Notes: generated by a model not told the origin, from the sequence alone. Positions 10,861 to 23,930 are shown, counted from the first letter of the stretch. The stretch is DNA of 64,000 nucleotides from Annona cherimola (GCA_030490835.1 CM059975.1:5111579-5175578); one strand, 5' to 3'. Numbers and translations: made by a program.

Positions 10861-10870
10861 GTGGCGACAT
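10861..10870. promoter_or_regulatory. near-match to zinc-deficiency response element
   Basis: GTGGCGACAT matches 9 of 10 positions of RTGTCGACAY, the site bound by the bZIP19/bZIP23 factors that switch on ZIP genes under zinc shortage. A second, weaker match sharing GGCGACAT lies at 10094-10103, about 25 bases beyond the TATA box. The distal site is about 790 bases from the TATA box, and a MITE (about 10494-10846) lies between them. This is suggestive only. Confidence 0.3.
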
Positions 10871-10871
10871 G

Positions 10872-11617
10872 ATGTCCTCATTTATCGTTTAACACGCCTG
10901 CTCTAATGATCCACTAATAGTAACATACAACCAAGCTTCGAACTCCTCTCACCCCAAATTAAGCTTTTCTTAACTACCATGTCGTCTTCAAAATATACAG
11001 TACTGGTGTTCAAGAGGATCCAATATACTAGACTAGAATGTATATTTTATTTTCAAGACAGGTTTTTTAATTCTTAAAATATTTTTTTGATTTTTCATAT
11101 ATTTTTTATATTTCTATTACAATTTTTCTTAATTTTAATACACATATTACATTCTCATTATATTTTAATTTTGAGGCCTACTTAAACATCAGATGAAGGT
11201 TTAAGTTGGCTTCAAGATTAAAAATATTTAAAAATAAATATACTTCTAAAAATTCTCTTTAAGTTGGAAATGTTGGCATATTTGCTTGCCGATCTAATTT
11301 TCTTGCAATATTATTATATTTATATAAAAATAATTCATTATAATTTATAATATAACATTTATGCACGCAGCGACGCAGCCATGGAGCCTACGGGACGGCT
11401 AATTGTCGGTAAAGCGCTCCCAACGGCTGACAGGGATAAACTTCAGATTGGAATCATCGTATTCGTCTAAACTGTGATCATCGCATGGGAACCTGCATTT
11501 CACTCGGCCGAAGCTTACTATTCGTACTTTCTCCTTCTATTGTACGCTGCAAAACCAAAAGTTCGTATTTTTTTTATCGTGAAAAATAAAATTGTATTGA
11601 AAGACGTTTTGATGAAA
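10872..11617. other. spacer, no gene seen
   Basis: Mostly AT-rich. A moderately GC-rich patch at about 11360-11520 (GCACGCAGCGACGCAGCC) has no long open frame and no recognisable product. Confidence 0.4.
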
Positions 11618-11901
11618 GAGGGATGATTATTTATTTAATTCATAAACCAAGTTTTACCACTTCATGATATTTTTAAGTATTTATTTTTAAATATAGTGAC
11701 ATTTTCATGATTTTCTGTTGTAATTTTCTGAGATAAAAAATTACGAAAATGTCACTGTATTTAAAAATAAAAAATACTTAAAACATCTGAAAATAATAAA
11801 ACTTAATTTATAAATTAAATACACCTAACTTTACATATCCATGAAAAAATTTTAAAAATAAAAAAGATATTTTTTAGGCCAGCCTAACTAAATCACCCAT
11901 C
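11618..11901. mobile_element. fold-back (Mutator-like) MITE
   Basis: Starts GAGGGATGATT and ends AAATCACCCATC, giving inverted ends of seven variable bases followed by GATT. The core has TTTTTAAATATAGTGACATT and its complement. Flanks TTGATGAAA (11609-11617) and TTGGTGAAT (11902-11910) agree at 7 of 9 positions. Confidence 0.65.
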
Positions 11902-11910
11902 TTGGTGAAT

Positions 11911-13660
11911 CAAATAGTTATATATTTCATTTAAAATATGTTATACAAAATAAATAAAATAGTTAAGATTGAATAATTGCCTAGCAAGTTATTTCCTAAA
12001 GTATATATTTTTAAATATTAATTATTGGGTTGTTCCTTTATGTAACTAGATTACATAAAAGTGATTTCATATAATCTCTTTAATTTTTATATATCTCAGT
12101 GTTTGATAGAAAATTTACTTTATTAATTATGTTTAACATCATTTACTTAGTCAAAATACTAAGTTTCATTTATGTCAAATACGTTAATGGCTACATTCAT
12201 AGAAAAATATCCATGTTCATGTGTAAATTGCCAAAAAGGCTTGCATTCATATATATATGTATTATAACACAATAATATTTTATAAAATTATTTATCCACA
12301 CATTAATGGCATTTTAGATGTTGAAATGACAATTTTAAATGTGTGAATTGTAATTTCCTTCTAGTGATGGGGGTTTGTAGAAAATCTCATTTATGTTGTG
12401 ATGATTATAGATATACACTTAACTGTAATAAAAGATAGCTTGCTGTATAAAATATAACAAAAAAAGGTGTGTTTGAGAAATGATGAAACTTTTAAATGAA
12501 AGTTTTTTGAATAAAAATTTTTGAAACGGGAGAAAATAATATCATATAATAGAAGTAATGATAAAAAGTAAATATAATAAAATTAAAATAGATAGATTAG
12601 TTATATGAGTAATTGTGTAAAAATAATTGAAAATATAATAGTTATATATGATGATGTGAATAAATAATTAAAAAGTATAATAGTTGTGGAAAGTAACAAG
12701 CTTTAAATTGAAAAGTTTTAATTTGAAAATTTTTTAGTGAGATAAAGACACTCTAAAATGGATGTTTAATATTAAATTATTTTATTATGTTGATTTTATA
12801 CATTTATGGATGGACTCATGCATATTACTAGATAAACGAAAGAGTTTTCCTCATAATACAAATCATATTAAATGAAATAAATGAAATAAATTTAACATTG
12901 AGCATCAAAGTATCAAAAAATAGAAGAGGTTACATTGGAACTAGGTTTCATAAGCAAAACCCTAATTATCTAATCATTTAAATACACGTAGATTTTTCCA
13001 GGTGCCAGGAATGTAGTATTTTAAATCGTTTTTGCTTTGTTGTGTGTATAATGAATTTCCACCTTTAAAATATTCAATAATATATTTTTATATTCCCAAA
13101 ATTTCAAGGTGCTTAATCATTATTTCAAATTAACCTAATACATCTATTTAACAAATGGGTTATTTAAAAAGTTGGTTTGGACAAATCGCTCCAGAGAAAA
13201 GATCTCAATTTCAATATTTCTAGTACAATTTTTGTAGGATTAAAGAATAAAATTCAAAACATACCGATGTAAAGTCAAAATCATTGTTTCTTTCTTTTCT
13301 TTTTTCTAAAAGGAACAATATCATCCTTTCTTGTTTTATTGTTGTGCTGCAACTTTTGAAAATCATATTCATCCGATGACCAAGTCATTGCTATGAGTGT
13401 GTAATAATGCAGGTGGGAGATTCAGAGTTTGGAATTGAGTAAACATACATTTCATTTATCCATTAGAGTTATCCTTGGTAAGTTGTTTGCTTATCTAAAA
13501 AGGTAGCATGACATAAAAAAAAAAGTTTATAATACATGTAGTTTTTAAAATCGTAAAAAAAATACTTTGACAAATATGATAAATGATTTGGTTTGAAATT
13601 TACTTTTAAATTAAAAACCAAAGGGATAATATAAAAGTTCTCATACTCACCGTAAATATT
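11911..13660. other. AT-rich spacer
   Basis: I see no gene. A degenerate Tourist-like MITE occupies 12466-12753 (GGTGTGTTTGAG at left, AAGACACTC at right). The rest has only short open frames and simple AT-rich sequence. Confidence 0.4.
12466..12753. mobile_element. Tourist-like MITE, eroded
   Basis: The left end GGTGTGTTTGAG and the body words AAAAGTTTTAATTTGA and GATAGATTAGTTATATGAGTA match the family. The right end is degraded, so the target duplication is unclear. Confidence 0.5.
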
Positions 13661-13677
13661 AAATCATTAACCATATT

Positions 13678-14081
13678 GAGTACCGATCTTTTCAGACCGT
13701 GATTTCCGACCGGTCAAAAATATATTTTTTTTGCTTTTTTTTAAAAAAAATATTTTTATAAACATGTTAATCTAATTATATTTAATCTATAAACCAAGTT
13801 TTATCATTTTTGGATATGTATATATATTTATTTTGAATTTTTAAATACAGGGGTATTTAAGTCATTATAAATTTTCTTAAAATGACTTAAATACCCCTGT
13901 ATTTAAAAATCCAAAATAAATATATATACATATCCAAAAATAATAAAACTTGGTTTATAGATTAAATAAATTAGATTAACATGTTTATAAAATTATTTTT
14001 CAAAAAAAAATGCAAAAAAAAATATTTTTTGACCGGTCGGAAATCACCGGATTTCCGACCGGTCGGAAAAGATCATTCGGC
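13678..14081. mobile_element. fold-back (Mutator-like) MITE with GACCGGTC arms
   Basis: A 404-base palindrome. Both ends have seven variable bases followed by GATCTTTTC, then TTTCCGACCGGTC arms. The right arm holds an extra 16-base duplication of that motif. The core carries AATACCCCTGTATTTAAAAA and its complement. AACCATATT flanks it perfectly at 13669-13677 and 14082-14090, a 9-base duplication as made by Mutator-type transposases. It is non-coding. Confidence 0.85.
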
Positions 14082-14090
14082 AACCATATT

Positions 14091-16190
14091 AGGGCACGCA
14101 AAAATATCTATGGAAGTTTTGATAGCTATAGAAGACAAAAAATTTGGTATGATAGATAATTGAATTAGAAAGTTCTTAGTAATTTAAAAATCATTCTTAC
14201 ATTAAATAAAGTGTGATGTATTTTAAAATCATGCAATTGAGTTGTAAGCCAAAAGCACATAATATTACATCTTGTACCTAGAGTCTCACCTTTCTCTCAC
14301 ATTTCTCACAACTTTTTTGTATGAACTTTATCCATAAAGCCTGCCTTGACTATAAAATCAAAATTTAGTCATTCATATTGTTTAAAATTATTTATTTTAT
14401 TCTACCAAAAATCATTTCAATATAATTTTCGAGTGTGTCATGGATTTTTGAAAAATATATGTAACCATATATACATTTTGGAAAATGCTTAAATCTGTTT
14501 ACACATGCATCAAAATAATACGATAATTTGTAGATTCATATATCCATGAAGTAATAATATCTTAGATAGTTTAAATGTTAAGCTAACGTCTTTAAAATTC
14601 ATTTATAAATTAAAATTTTTATGATTTTACATATTATTGAACAAAAATAATGCATATCTTAGATTTGGATGGAATTAAGTTTCCTGGCTCGATAAATGGC
14701 TTCAAATGCACTAGGTGAAGTTGATACTTCATCATCGAGGTGTGATAATTGTTTTTGGGTTTGCCAGGTCACATGTTATAAAACAATAAAACATCCAACA
14801 GTCTTAACCACCTCCTCGCGTCGGTCAGACGTGTGAGCCAAGGAATGTTGACACCATGTTGTGATCTTTTATAAATGCTTTAGTTCACATGCGGGATATG
14901 CAGGGGCTAAGATAGTTCACATATGGGATATGCATGGGATGGGACGACGACACATCTTTATTTATTCCCAATATGCTTTTACCTAATCTCATTACATTTT
15001 TACTTATTCCTAATGTACCTTTATCTATTCTCAATACATTTTCATTTTAAATTCTCATCACATTCTTATCTCGGTCTATCAAATTTTTACTTAATCTCAT
15101 TACATTTTTACTTATTCCTAATGTACTTTTATCTGTTCTCACTACATTTTCATTTTAAATTCTTATCACATTCTTATCTCATTCCGTCTATCAAACGGGC
15201 CTACAGTGGAGTCAAGCAACCGGCACGCAGATACCACTTTTATCTGCAAGTGGATTAAAACAGTATTCATTGGATAGCAGGCTAGTCTAGCCGATCATGT
15301 TAAATAATATTTCTCTTATATATCATAATAAGCATACCAACGAATATCACCTATTAATCAATACCGTGCATTATCATACACCGCCAGCTTCAATTATGTT
15401 CTAATTCGCGTTCTTTCCGCGTTCTTTATATATGGTAAAATCAGTTTGGATCACAAGATTCCTTGTTGAGGGGAACCGAACCGATTCTTTTTTACGGGTT
15501 ATCTTTTCAGCGCGTAGATTGTGTGATTTGTGTCGTCTTGCATCACTCCACGACTAAATGCTCGGGCGTCACTTGTCATACACGTGCCAGTACAAGGATT
15601 AATGAATGACATGTGGCTGCATACGGCTTTGTACCGTACATTAGTGTCGTGTGTACCTACGAGGGTGGTTTCGTTGTGAATATCTTATTCAACGCTCGTC
15701 TAGTGGGTTTGGCGCTTGAGTCAGCGCCGCCTTGATTTGAAGCCACGTTAACGCTGTGGAACGCTCCTCCCACTCCCCAATCAGCGGCGCACATGGAATA
15801 ACTACGTATTATAATTAGGTAGATAAAAAGGGAAAACAATCAAGGAAACAAAAAAAAAAAGAGGGGTGGGGGGACTGTTACTTGCCGTACATATACTGCT
15901 ATTTTTAATTTTAAAATTCATACGTATTTCGAACTTTTAAATACTATTATTTATATTATATTTTAAACACGTTAACAATTATGTATTAAAAAATATTAAA
16001 TACTATGACTTTTTAAAGAGATAAATGGACCCATAGGATATGTTTGATAAGATGTCAAAAAAGTCAGGAAAAAATCAAAATTAGAATTTTAAAGATTGGA
16101 GAAAGAGATATAATATGATAAAGGTAATGAGTAATAGTAATTTCAGAATAGTTTGAAACACATATTTCATTTTTTAAAATGTTATATAAA
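14091..16190. other. spacer, no gene seen
   Basis: AT-rich with low coding potential apart from the 107-base tandem duplication listed separately. A GC-richer patch at about 15540-15800 (CGCTCGTCTAGTGGGTTTGG, CAATCAGCGGCGCACATGG) contains only a short minus-strand open frame with no recognisable product. Confidence 0.4.
14977..15195. repeat. tandem duplication, about 107-112 bases, two copies
   Basis: Copy 1 (14977-15083) and copy 2 (15084-15195) both run from TTTTACYTAATCTCATTACA to TCTATCAAA. They differ at a handful of positions and by a short insertion near the end of copy 2. The sequence CTATCAAACGGGCC at the right resembles the end of a Tourist-type element, so the duplication may lie within one. 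Confidence 0.7.
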
Positions 16191-16640
16191 AATTTATGTA
16201 AATTAAAATTTTATCATTGTTAAAACGTTTATATATTTATTTTGAATTTTTAAATGAATGAGTATTTTTGTCATGTTTTAATAATTTAAAAGGATTAAAA
16301 TACCATATACATACTATATCCAAAATAGTAAAACTTAGATTATAGATCAATGGGGTGTTTGGCAAACTTTCAAACTTTTCATTTTCCACAACTACTTTAT
16401 TTTTTAATTATTTTTTTATATCTTTTCATACAAATATCATACTTTTCAATCATGTCTGCACGATTACATATATAACTAACATATCTATTTTAATTTTATT
16501 TTCTTTACTTACCATCATTACTCTTATTATATCATATTTTTTTTACCAATTTAAAAATTTTTACACAAAAACTATTCATCACTTTCCAAACACGCTCTAA
16601 ATATAAATAGATTAACAATTTTGTAAGAAAATTTAAAAGA
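16190..16640. mobile_element. fold-back element carrying a nested Tourist-like MITE
   Basis: Both halves of a fold-back core (TTTTGAATTTTTAAATGAA, then CCAAAATAGTAAAACTTAG) are present. The right part is interrupted by a Tourist-like MITE at 16352-16597 (GGGGTGTTTGGC ... CCAAACACGCTC). The outer boundaries are approximate. Confidence 0.5.
16352..16597. mobile_element. Tourist-like MITE nested in a fold-back element
   Basis: Inverted ends GGGGTGTTTGGC and CCAAACACGCTC enclose the family body (ACAACTACTTTATTTTTTAA). The flanks are eroded, so I cannot confirm the TTA/TAA duplication. It splits the right half of an older fold-back element. Confidence 0.6.
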
Positions 16641-16799
16641 ACACAACAATATGTGTGGTTTGGATTGGTCTGAAATTGCCTCATTTTAGACGGATTTAAA
16701 ATGATCGTTTGGCAAATTAGTGAGGGAAAGGATGAGGAAAGTTGCCTTGGACAAAAGAATTTCAGTTGGAAAGTGGATTTTTAAATGAGAAATAATACT

Positions 16800-17180
16800 A
16801 TTAACTTGGGCTAAGTAAATATCTCACTTAGTCTGCCTTAAAATACCTATTTACAATAACTTTTTTTATATTTTTGTCTTCGTACACTTGTTTATTAAAG
16901 TATATTTAACATATAAACAAAATTTTATCATTTTTGGATATGTGTATATTTTTTTAGATTTTTAAAAATAAGGATATTTTAAATAATATATACACATAGA
17001 TGTTTAAAAATCTCAAAAAATATATATAAATATATCCAAAAAGATAAAACTTGGTTTATATATTAAATACACTCAGAGAAACAAATGTATGAAGAAAAAA
17101 GAAAAAAATGTCATAAACAGATTTTTTAAGATAGGCTAAGCGGAATATTTATTTAGTCCGGGCAAACGGAATCACTTATT
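16800..17180. mobile_element. fold-back (Mutator-like) MITE
   Basis: The left arm GGGCTAAGTAAATATCTCAC is matched in inverse by AATATTTATTTAGTCC on the right. The core resembles that of the other fold-back elements (ATTTTTAAAAATAAGGATAT). The 9-base duplication is not clear, and the ends are approximate. Confidence 0.5.
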
Positions 17181-17734
17181 TTTTAATAAATTAGAAGAAG
17201 AGAGAGAAAAAAGAAAATTGAAAGATGGTTATCAATTTCGAAGACTATGACTGAATAAGTTGAATTAAATGCTTTAGAAGTAATATATTAGTACGATTTA
17301 AGGAAATTTAAATTTTTTTGGATGTACCAGTTTGATCTTTAGCAAGTTAATATAATGAGAAATACAAACAAGTTAATATTTTTTTTTGTATAAGTGTACA
17401 AATATGTATATAAAAGAAAAAATTATAGTAAGATGTAATTTAAGTTTTCTGCTTACGTGGTAGAGTTAACAATCTGGATTTTCACGCCACGGCAAACTTT
17501 GATATGCGAAGTATATTGTGATATCCTCGAGAACCACAGCGTAACAATTATCATCTTATCTCCTCGTCTAAATACAATTCAATTCCGTGAGATTGCATGA
17601 CACGGGTAGAGGTAAAAAAAGGGTAATTTTGTAAATATATTCGCATTGTTTAAATATAATTACAAATATATGTTTATATAGTTTATAACTCTCACATACT
17701 TTAACCATAATTATAAATATACTTATATTATTAT

Positions 17735-17920
17735 CAATATTTTAAAAACCGAACCGGTCAATGAACCGATTTTGTGACCGGTTCCTGGTGTTTCTGGTTT
17801 AACCGATGCAAATCAACACTCAAACTGCAGTTGAACCGGAAAAATCAGTGAACCGGGACATGACCCGTTCACGGTCTGACCGGTCCAACCGCCCGGTTCG
17901 GACCGGTTCTTAAAATAGTG
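17735..17920. mobile_element. short CCGG-rich hAT-like MITE
   Basis: The ends CAATATTTTAAAAACCGAAC and, in inverse, CACTATTTTAAGAACCGG flank an interior full of AACCGG words. ATTATTAT (17727-17734) and GTTATTAT (17921-17928) form an 8-base duplication with one mismatch, as hAT-type transposases make. It belongs with the larger elements at 42637, 45645 and 58220. It sits inside an older palindromic AT-rich element (about 17610-18070). Confidence 0.65.
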
Positions 17921-18094
17921 GTTATTATTTGATATATTTATAAATATAAACAAACTATGTGAGTATATATTTGTAAATATACTTATGTTGTGATAATGCT
18001 ATGATAATGTAGTGGAACATGGATGTATTTACAACTATTATCAAACTATGTAAGATTATTCATAATTTTAAAAAATTTCTAGATATATTGAAAA

Positions 18095-18446
18095 GAGTCG
18101 TGATTCTACATGGTCGGCCCCATGCGTCCAGCCGTGTAACTCATTTTTTTATTTCTTCATTTTTTATAAACATATAATGTCAGGTGTATTTAACTCATAA
18201 ACAAATTTTTACTATTTTTTACGCTTTTAAGTATTTTTTTATTTTTAAACACAGTGGTATTTTTTGTAATTTTTGAGTAAAAAAATTACAAAAATGTCAT
18301 TGTGTTTAAAAATTAAAAATACTTAAAAGCATTAAAAAATAGTAATAATTGATTTATGGAGTAGATATATCTAGCTTTACATGTTTATAAAAAATTAAAA
18401 ATAAAAAAAAAAGTACCATGGGTCCTGCCTCACCCCATCACCCCTT
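18095..18446. mobile_element. fold-back (Mutator-like) MITE
   Basis: Begins GAGTCGTGATT and ends AATCACCCCTT-like sequence (CCATCACCCCTT). The core has TTTTTAAACACAGTGGTATTT and its complement. TATTGAAAA (18086-18094) and TATTTAAAA (18447-18455) are a 9-base duplication with one mismatch. Confidence 0.7.
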
Positions 18447-18689
18447 TATTTAAAATTATGGTCAGATTATGTGGTATGTTTACAAATTACAAAAGAGTGT
18501 TTGCGAAACATTCCCCAATCACAAGATGATAATGTTTCTTTGTCTGAGTGTTTCTTGTCTGAGTGTGAAGTGTGAACCGGTGGAATTTGAATGGCTGCTT
18601 TATCTTGTTGACGTTGACTATGAAAATAAAAAGCTTATATTGTAATGTGAAGTCCACTCCACCCAAGCCGTCAGTGGAGCGTGGGATCA

Positions 18690-19650
18690 CACGCCCCAAT
18701 TAACCATCTATTTCACCTTGGTCGTGGAGCACCCTGGCTTGCCCAATATTGTAATGGAGAGCGATAAAATGGTAAGCTTATAATCACAAGTTGTCGAGTC
18801 ATTTTTTTGGGATATTTATCGACTCAATAATTGATTGAATGAAAATGATTTTTTTAATTTTAATTTGGTATATAGAATCGTAGATATATAAAATGAAAAT
18901 TAATGGTTTTAAAATTGATATTAATAGAATATTTTCAATTTTATCCAAAACTGATGAAACTATAATTAACAAAAATAATTTAATATTTAGAAATATAGAA
19001 GTTATCAAAGAATATGTCACCGTGAGAAGGAAATGCAGGATTGTAGAATTGGCAAAAAAAAAGGAAATTTAGTAGTCACTACTTGATCAGGAATTAATAA
19101 TATATGAGATTAGTTTGGATAAATTGAAAACTAGTCCTTTCTAAATAATCGAACACGTCGGGTCTCCTTCCAAAGTATTAAAAAGGTGGTTTAAATGAGA
19201 TATTAACGGGATGAGATTTTCTAAGACAACTTTTTAAAATTTTTAATATAAGTTTTTATTTTCTAATACAATTTTTACATTTCTAATATTACTTTTTTCT
19301 ATATACGTTTTTACATTTTTATCCTGTCCCACCCATCGTTATGATTATCCAACCCATTTAACCCACCAACTTGTATAATTAACTTAAAAGCCATAAAGTA
19401 AAAGAGTTAATGTTTTATTAATATCTATTTTATAAATGATGTACAGTTATTAATAATGAAATCAATAATCCGATTAATAATAAATACGAAAATTAAAATT
19501 TTAAACTCAAGTAAATTACTAGCATTAGAAGTTTTTGTTGATTATTTATAATTACACTTTAAATAGTTTACTATTTTATTTTATTATTCAACTAATTTTC
19601 AACCCATTAGAAACCTGTTAATAGCCCACGACGTGATACGTTTATGTTAA
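18690..19650. repeat. dispersed repeat, copy 1
   Basis: About 960 bases shared, collinear and in the same orientation, with 40372-41880. Shared landmarks include TGGAGCACYSTGGCTTGC near the left end, ATGGTAAGCTTATAA, AATATTTTCAATTTTATC, TACTTGATCAGGAATTA and CCTGTTAATAGCCC near the right end. It holds no long open frame. It may be a long non-autonomous transposon or a retroelement fragment, but I found no terminal repeat that decides. Confidence 0.65.
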
Positions 19651-20905
19651 ACGTAAGATTTATGTTTTTATAAATGGATTTAAGATAGACTAGAAATTGG
19701 GATTAAAGTTTTCAAAATAGTTTAGAGGATTAGCCTCAGTTCGTGTGACCACTGCCACTCATTCCTTGTGGAAAAAAAGGATTTCGCCGTGCCTCGACTT
19801 AAGCTAATACTTGTTTTCTTTTTCTTTTTCTTTTTTTAAGGACCAAACTATTGTGTGCCTCGTTTTTCAGTAACTGATTTAATATACCTAAGTGTAATTC
19901 TATTTTTTTAAAAAAAAATTTACACAACTATTAAATTATGTGTATTTAACATGTGTATTGATTTTTAACATTTTTGAGATTTTTAAATTTTTAAAATTTT
20001 TAAAAATTAATGACATTTTTAGTAATTTAATGGATACCATTTTTGGTATCTAAAATTTCATTAGTTTTTAAAAATTCGAAAAATATATCTAAAATTTTTT
20101 AAAAATATAAAAATTGATATATATGTTAAATACAATTTAATTGTTGTATGAATTTTTTTTTTTTTAAAGTTTGGCATGCGGGTGCATTGAATTTGTCCGC
20201 GTTTTCAAACCCGCATTTGTTTCTTTCTTTAGACTTGACTTCGGGTTCCTCTCGCAGAGCCACAGTTGTCCGCGCCTCTGCGGGCGTCAGTCTTTTCAAA
20301 TTTTCCTTGGGACATCAAGTTCTTGGCTTTTTTATCAAAAAAAAAAAGAAAAAAAAAAAAACGAAAAGAAGTTCTTGGCTTCTAATCATAAGTTAGCTTG
20401 TAGATCAGCTGTTGCTCGTCGCTGGCAATGTTATCAAACTCGAATTGGTCTAACCAATGTTCACCTTATGGGTAAAATTTAATTCATCGGAAGCTAATAA
20501 AATATAAAATTGTTTTATTAAAGATATTATGGATTTTATGGGATAAATTTATTGGTAAAAATAAATTTTTTTAAAATATAAAATAATGCTGAAGGTGAAT
20601 AAAAATATAATTATATAATTGCAAAAATACAATTAAAATATAAAATATATATGGGTGACAAATAGACATGCACATGTGTGATTGGTGCTACTCAGTGTAT
20701 TTTAATATACTTAAATTAAAAATTTTATAAAAATTCAATAAACACAAAATAGGATTTTGCACCCCAGCTGAAATAAGACTCAACAATGTTTGGTAATAGA
20801 TGAGATCATGGTAACAACTTTTCTCTCTATCCATTTTTTCGAAAACTCTATTTTTTTTCTAATTTTAACCCTTTATTCTAATTTTTCACTCAATTATTTT
20901 ATTTA
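19651..20905. other. spacer with fold-back remnant and GC-richer patch
   Basis: Fold-back core sequence occurs at about 19880-20150. A GC-richer patch (20165-20330) starts GGGTGCATTGAATTTG, similar to GGGGTGCATTGAACTG at 61894, so it is probably the outer arm of the same element family. A poly-A/G run lies at 20336-20363. The short open frames here do not resemble any known protein. Confidence 0.4.
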
Positions 20906-21268
20906 GAGAGGTGATCATATGCTTTTGGGTGCATGGGATCCTCGTGCGTCTGGCCATGGGACCCTTCGAAAGTTTTTTTTATTTTATTTTATAAATATAT
21001 AGAGCTAGGTGTATTTAACCTATAAACTAAATGTTACTATTTTTAGATACTTTTAAATATTTTTTATTTTTAAATACAATGACATTTCATAATTTTTTGA
21101 GTCAGAAATTACAAAAAATGTCACTGTGTTGGAAAATAAAAAATACTTTAAAATATCAAAAAATATAAAACTTAGTTTATAGGTTAAATACATCTAGCTC
21201 TACTTATTTATTAAAAAAAATAACAAATAAAAAAAAATCCCACATCTGGCCACATGGTATCAACTCTC
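20906..21268. mobile_element. fold-back (Mutator-like) MITE
   Basis: Starts GAGAGGTGATCATATG and ends, read in inverse, GAGAGTTGATACCATGTGG, with TCTGGCCA in both arms. The core has AATACAATGACATTTCATAA and its complement. TTTTATTTA (20897-20905) and TTTTATTTG (21269-21277) form a 9-base duplication with one mismatch. Confidence 0.75.
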
Positions 21269-21277
21269 TTTTATTTG

Positions 21278-22815
21278 TTTCAACTTTACCATATTATATC
21301 ACATCAATCTAACACTTTTCATATTATTTTCTTGACTACTTTCCCACCATAACGATATTACTAAAGGTCCCCCGAATCAGCAACCATGGTATATGAATAA
21401 AATACAGATAACTTACATGTGAAATTTTGTCAAACTCGGGGATATCTATCCATGTAAACTCCCAATTTCACTTTTCTCGGTTTCACACTCAACGATGGCC
21501 TTATGGAAAGCTGCCAAGGCAGAATGACAACATAGGAATAAAGCAATAAGTTGAAAATTGCACATTACTCTGGTGCTTTTGGTTGTCATTTCCACTAAGA
21601 GAAGATTTGGAAATTAACAGATGATAAAAATTTTGGGATGGGGTAGGAGGGCAAAAGAAATAATTTACAAATTGTGTAATTGATGTGAAATAATATAAGT
21701 AAAATTAAAATAAATAAAATAGTTTAAAGAAACAATGATTAACTAACCGTGTCCAGAACAGAGACATGGGAGCAGTGTAGTTGAATTCAAATCACACTAT
21801 TATGATTTTCGGCGCGTTTATACCATGCTTTCGCATGGCATCCCACAACTCCTCGTTCCCAAATATCCCCTAAAGCAACTAGATTTTGAGTCCAATCTCA
21901 AGTTCTAAAGGCTCCACTCCGGTGACATTGGATCGAAAACATTTCCATTGACTTTTTTGGGAACGTTTTGCGATCCAGCCATGCTCAAGTTTGCATGAAG
22001 TTTGAAAGGAGAACTATCAACAAACAAGTATCGACGAATATTATTGTTAATTTCATTGTTAAAAGTTGTATACTTTTGCGAGTGAAAAATGATTGCAAGT
22101 CGTTTATTAAAAGTCTTTCGTAAAATTTATTAATTATGAAGAAAGTAAAATAACTTCAAGAACAAGGACTTTATTAAAACTCTTATTTATCAACAAAATT
22201 TTGTTCCTTAATTATACTAAAGCTTTACGGCGTCATATTTCATTTCCTTAAACGTGGCCAAATATGTCCTGATTTAATGGAGACTATTGCTTCCTTACGA
22301 ATTCGAAATCAAAATCAATTCCACAGGACTACGCCGTGGATCATGAAAAAATAAAAATAAAACACAAGTTTTAGATGGAAGGGCTTGCATAAAGGTCATG
22401 GGCAAGGTATACTTTCTACATCATTACTTGATAAATTAACGAATTCAAGCAAATGGTATTGGAGGCAGTCATTAATGTTAGGACTTAGGACAACCAAGGC
22501 TGAAACTGACTTCTCGTTGGAAGAAAACGAAACTTTTGAACTTTTGTTTTACTTGAAAAAGACTATTTCGTCGCCATTTTCATGTAGAGGAACGAATCAA
22601 GGAACAATTAAATAAATAAACCTTGACTTTCATATTCCGCAAGTGAACGCGAATTGAGATATTTTGATAATTTGATGAATACATGAACTATGACAACCCT
22701 ACTTCCCATCTCCTCCCATTTCCCACTATATAATAATCCGACTTTTTTTTTTAGTATCATCTATGTTTTTTTTTTTTTTCAGCATATGAAAAGGCATATT
22801 TCTTACGGGTTCTGA
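21278..22815. other. spacer, no gene seen
   Basis: AT-rich with scattered moderate-GC patches (21830-21990). Open frames are short and show no recognisable domain. Confidence 0.4.
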
Positions 22816-22819
22816 TTTT

Positions 22820-23125
22820 GTTAGGCTAATAGTTGTGTTTATTTTATTTCTCATAGAAAAATTGGTCTAAAAGTACTTAATTCACCTATTAGATTCATAA
22901 GTTTTAGGTATATATATATATTTATTAAATTTCAAAATTCAATAATTTTTAAGATGAAAATGACTTAAATACCTTTAAAATTATTAAGTTTAAAATTTTT
23001 AAAAAATTATATATATTCAAAATTTGAAAGTTTTGATACATGAATTAAATAAACTTGGGACAAAATTTTCATGAAAAATATAAAAATAAAAAATAGCCCC
23101 AATCAACAAGAGCTCTTGTTAGCCC
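22820..23125. mobile_element. fold-back MITE, eroded
   Basis: Arms TTGTTAGGCTAATAGTTGTG and, in inverse, GGGCTAACAAGAGCTCTTG are partly complementary. The core runs ATGACTTAAATACC with surrounding AATTTTTAA repeats. Boundaries and target duplication are uncertain. Confidence 0.45.
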
Positions 23126-23930
23126 AAGTCTCTTAGAGTCTTCGATCACAATCCTATTTTTCTATTAAATTATATTCTAATCTCATTCAATCCAATCGGA
23201 TAATCTCTTCATTAGTTTACGATGACATCCATAGCCCAGGTTAACAAAATTAGAGCCTTTGATCACAGTCCTTTTCCTATATCAAATTATATCCTAATCT
23301 CATTCAAATCCGACTGGATAATCTCTTCATTAGTTTATAATTACAACCACGAGTTAAAGTTTGAAAATATAAACATGATAAAATCTAAAACACACAAATT
23401 TGTGATTTGCTTGAAATCTACTTCACTGGAAATTAATAGCATCGCTGCTAAAAGATTATTGTGTGTTTGTGTGTGTATATGGAGATTTTTTTTTATCTTT
23501 CGCACTCCAACTGTTAAAAAAATTTTATTTTTCGATATTCAAAAAAGTTATATAAAAAAATATCAAAAAATTATAAAATTTTATACGTACGAAATACACA
23601 CATGGGCCCTTATATTAATAGGGAAAAAATGGGTTATACAAATGTTTTCATTGAATTTCAATGCAAACTCTGCATTAGATAACTGTCAAACTTCCACTGA
23701 GGCTAAGATATATTTTTCTCATTTTCAACCTATCAAATAATCTGTAATTCATGAAAAATCAAATATATACATATCTTGAAGACACCTAGAATTAATCCAA
23801 TAATTCACTAAGACATCAAAAGAAGAAAGTTGTTCGCTTATTGTCAAATCTTCTTGAGAACCAAAACTTTAAAAATAGTTTATAGCTATTTGGCTGAAGC
23901 AAAGGTCTCTTTTCTTTTAATTCTGAGCAT

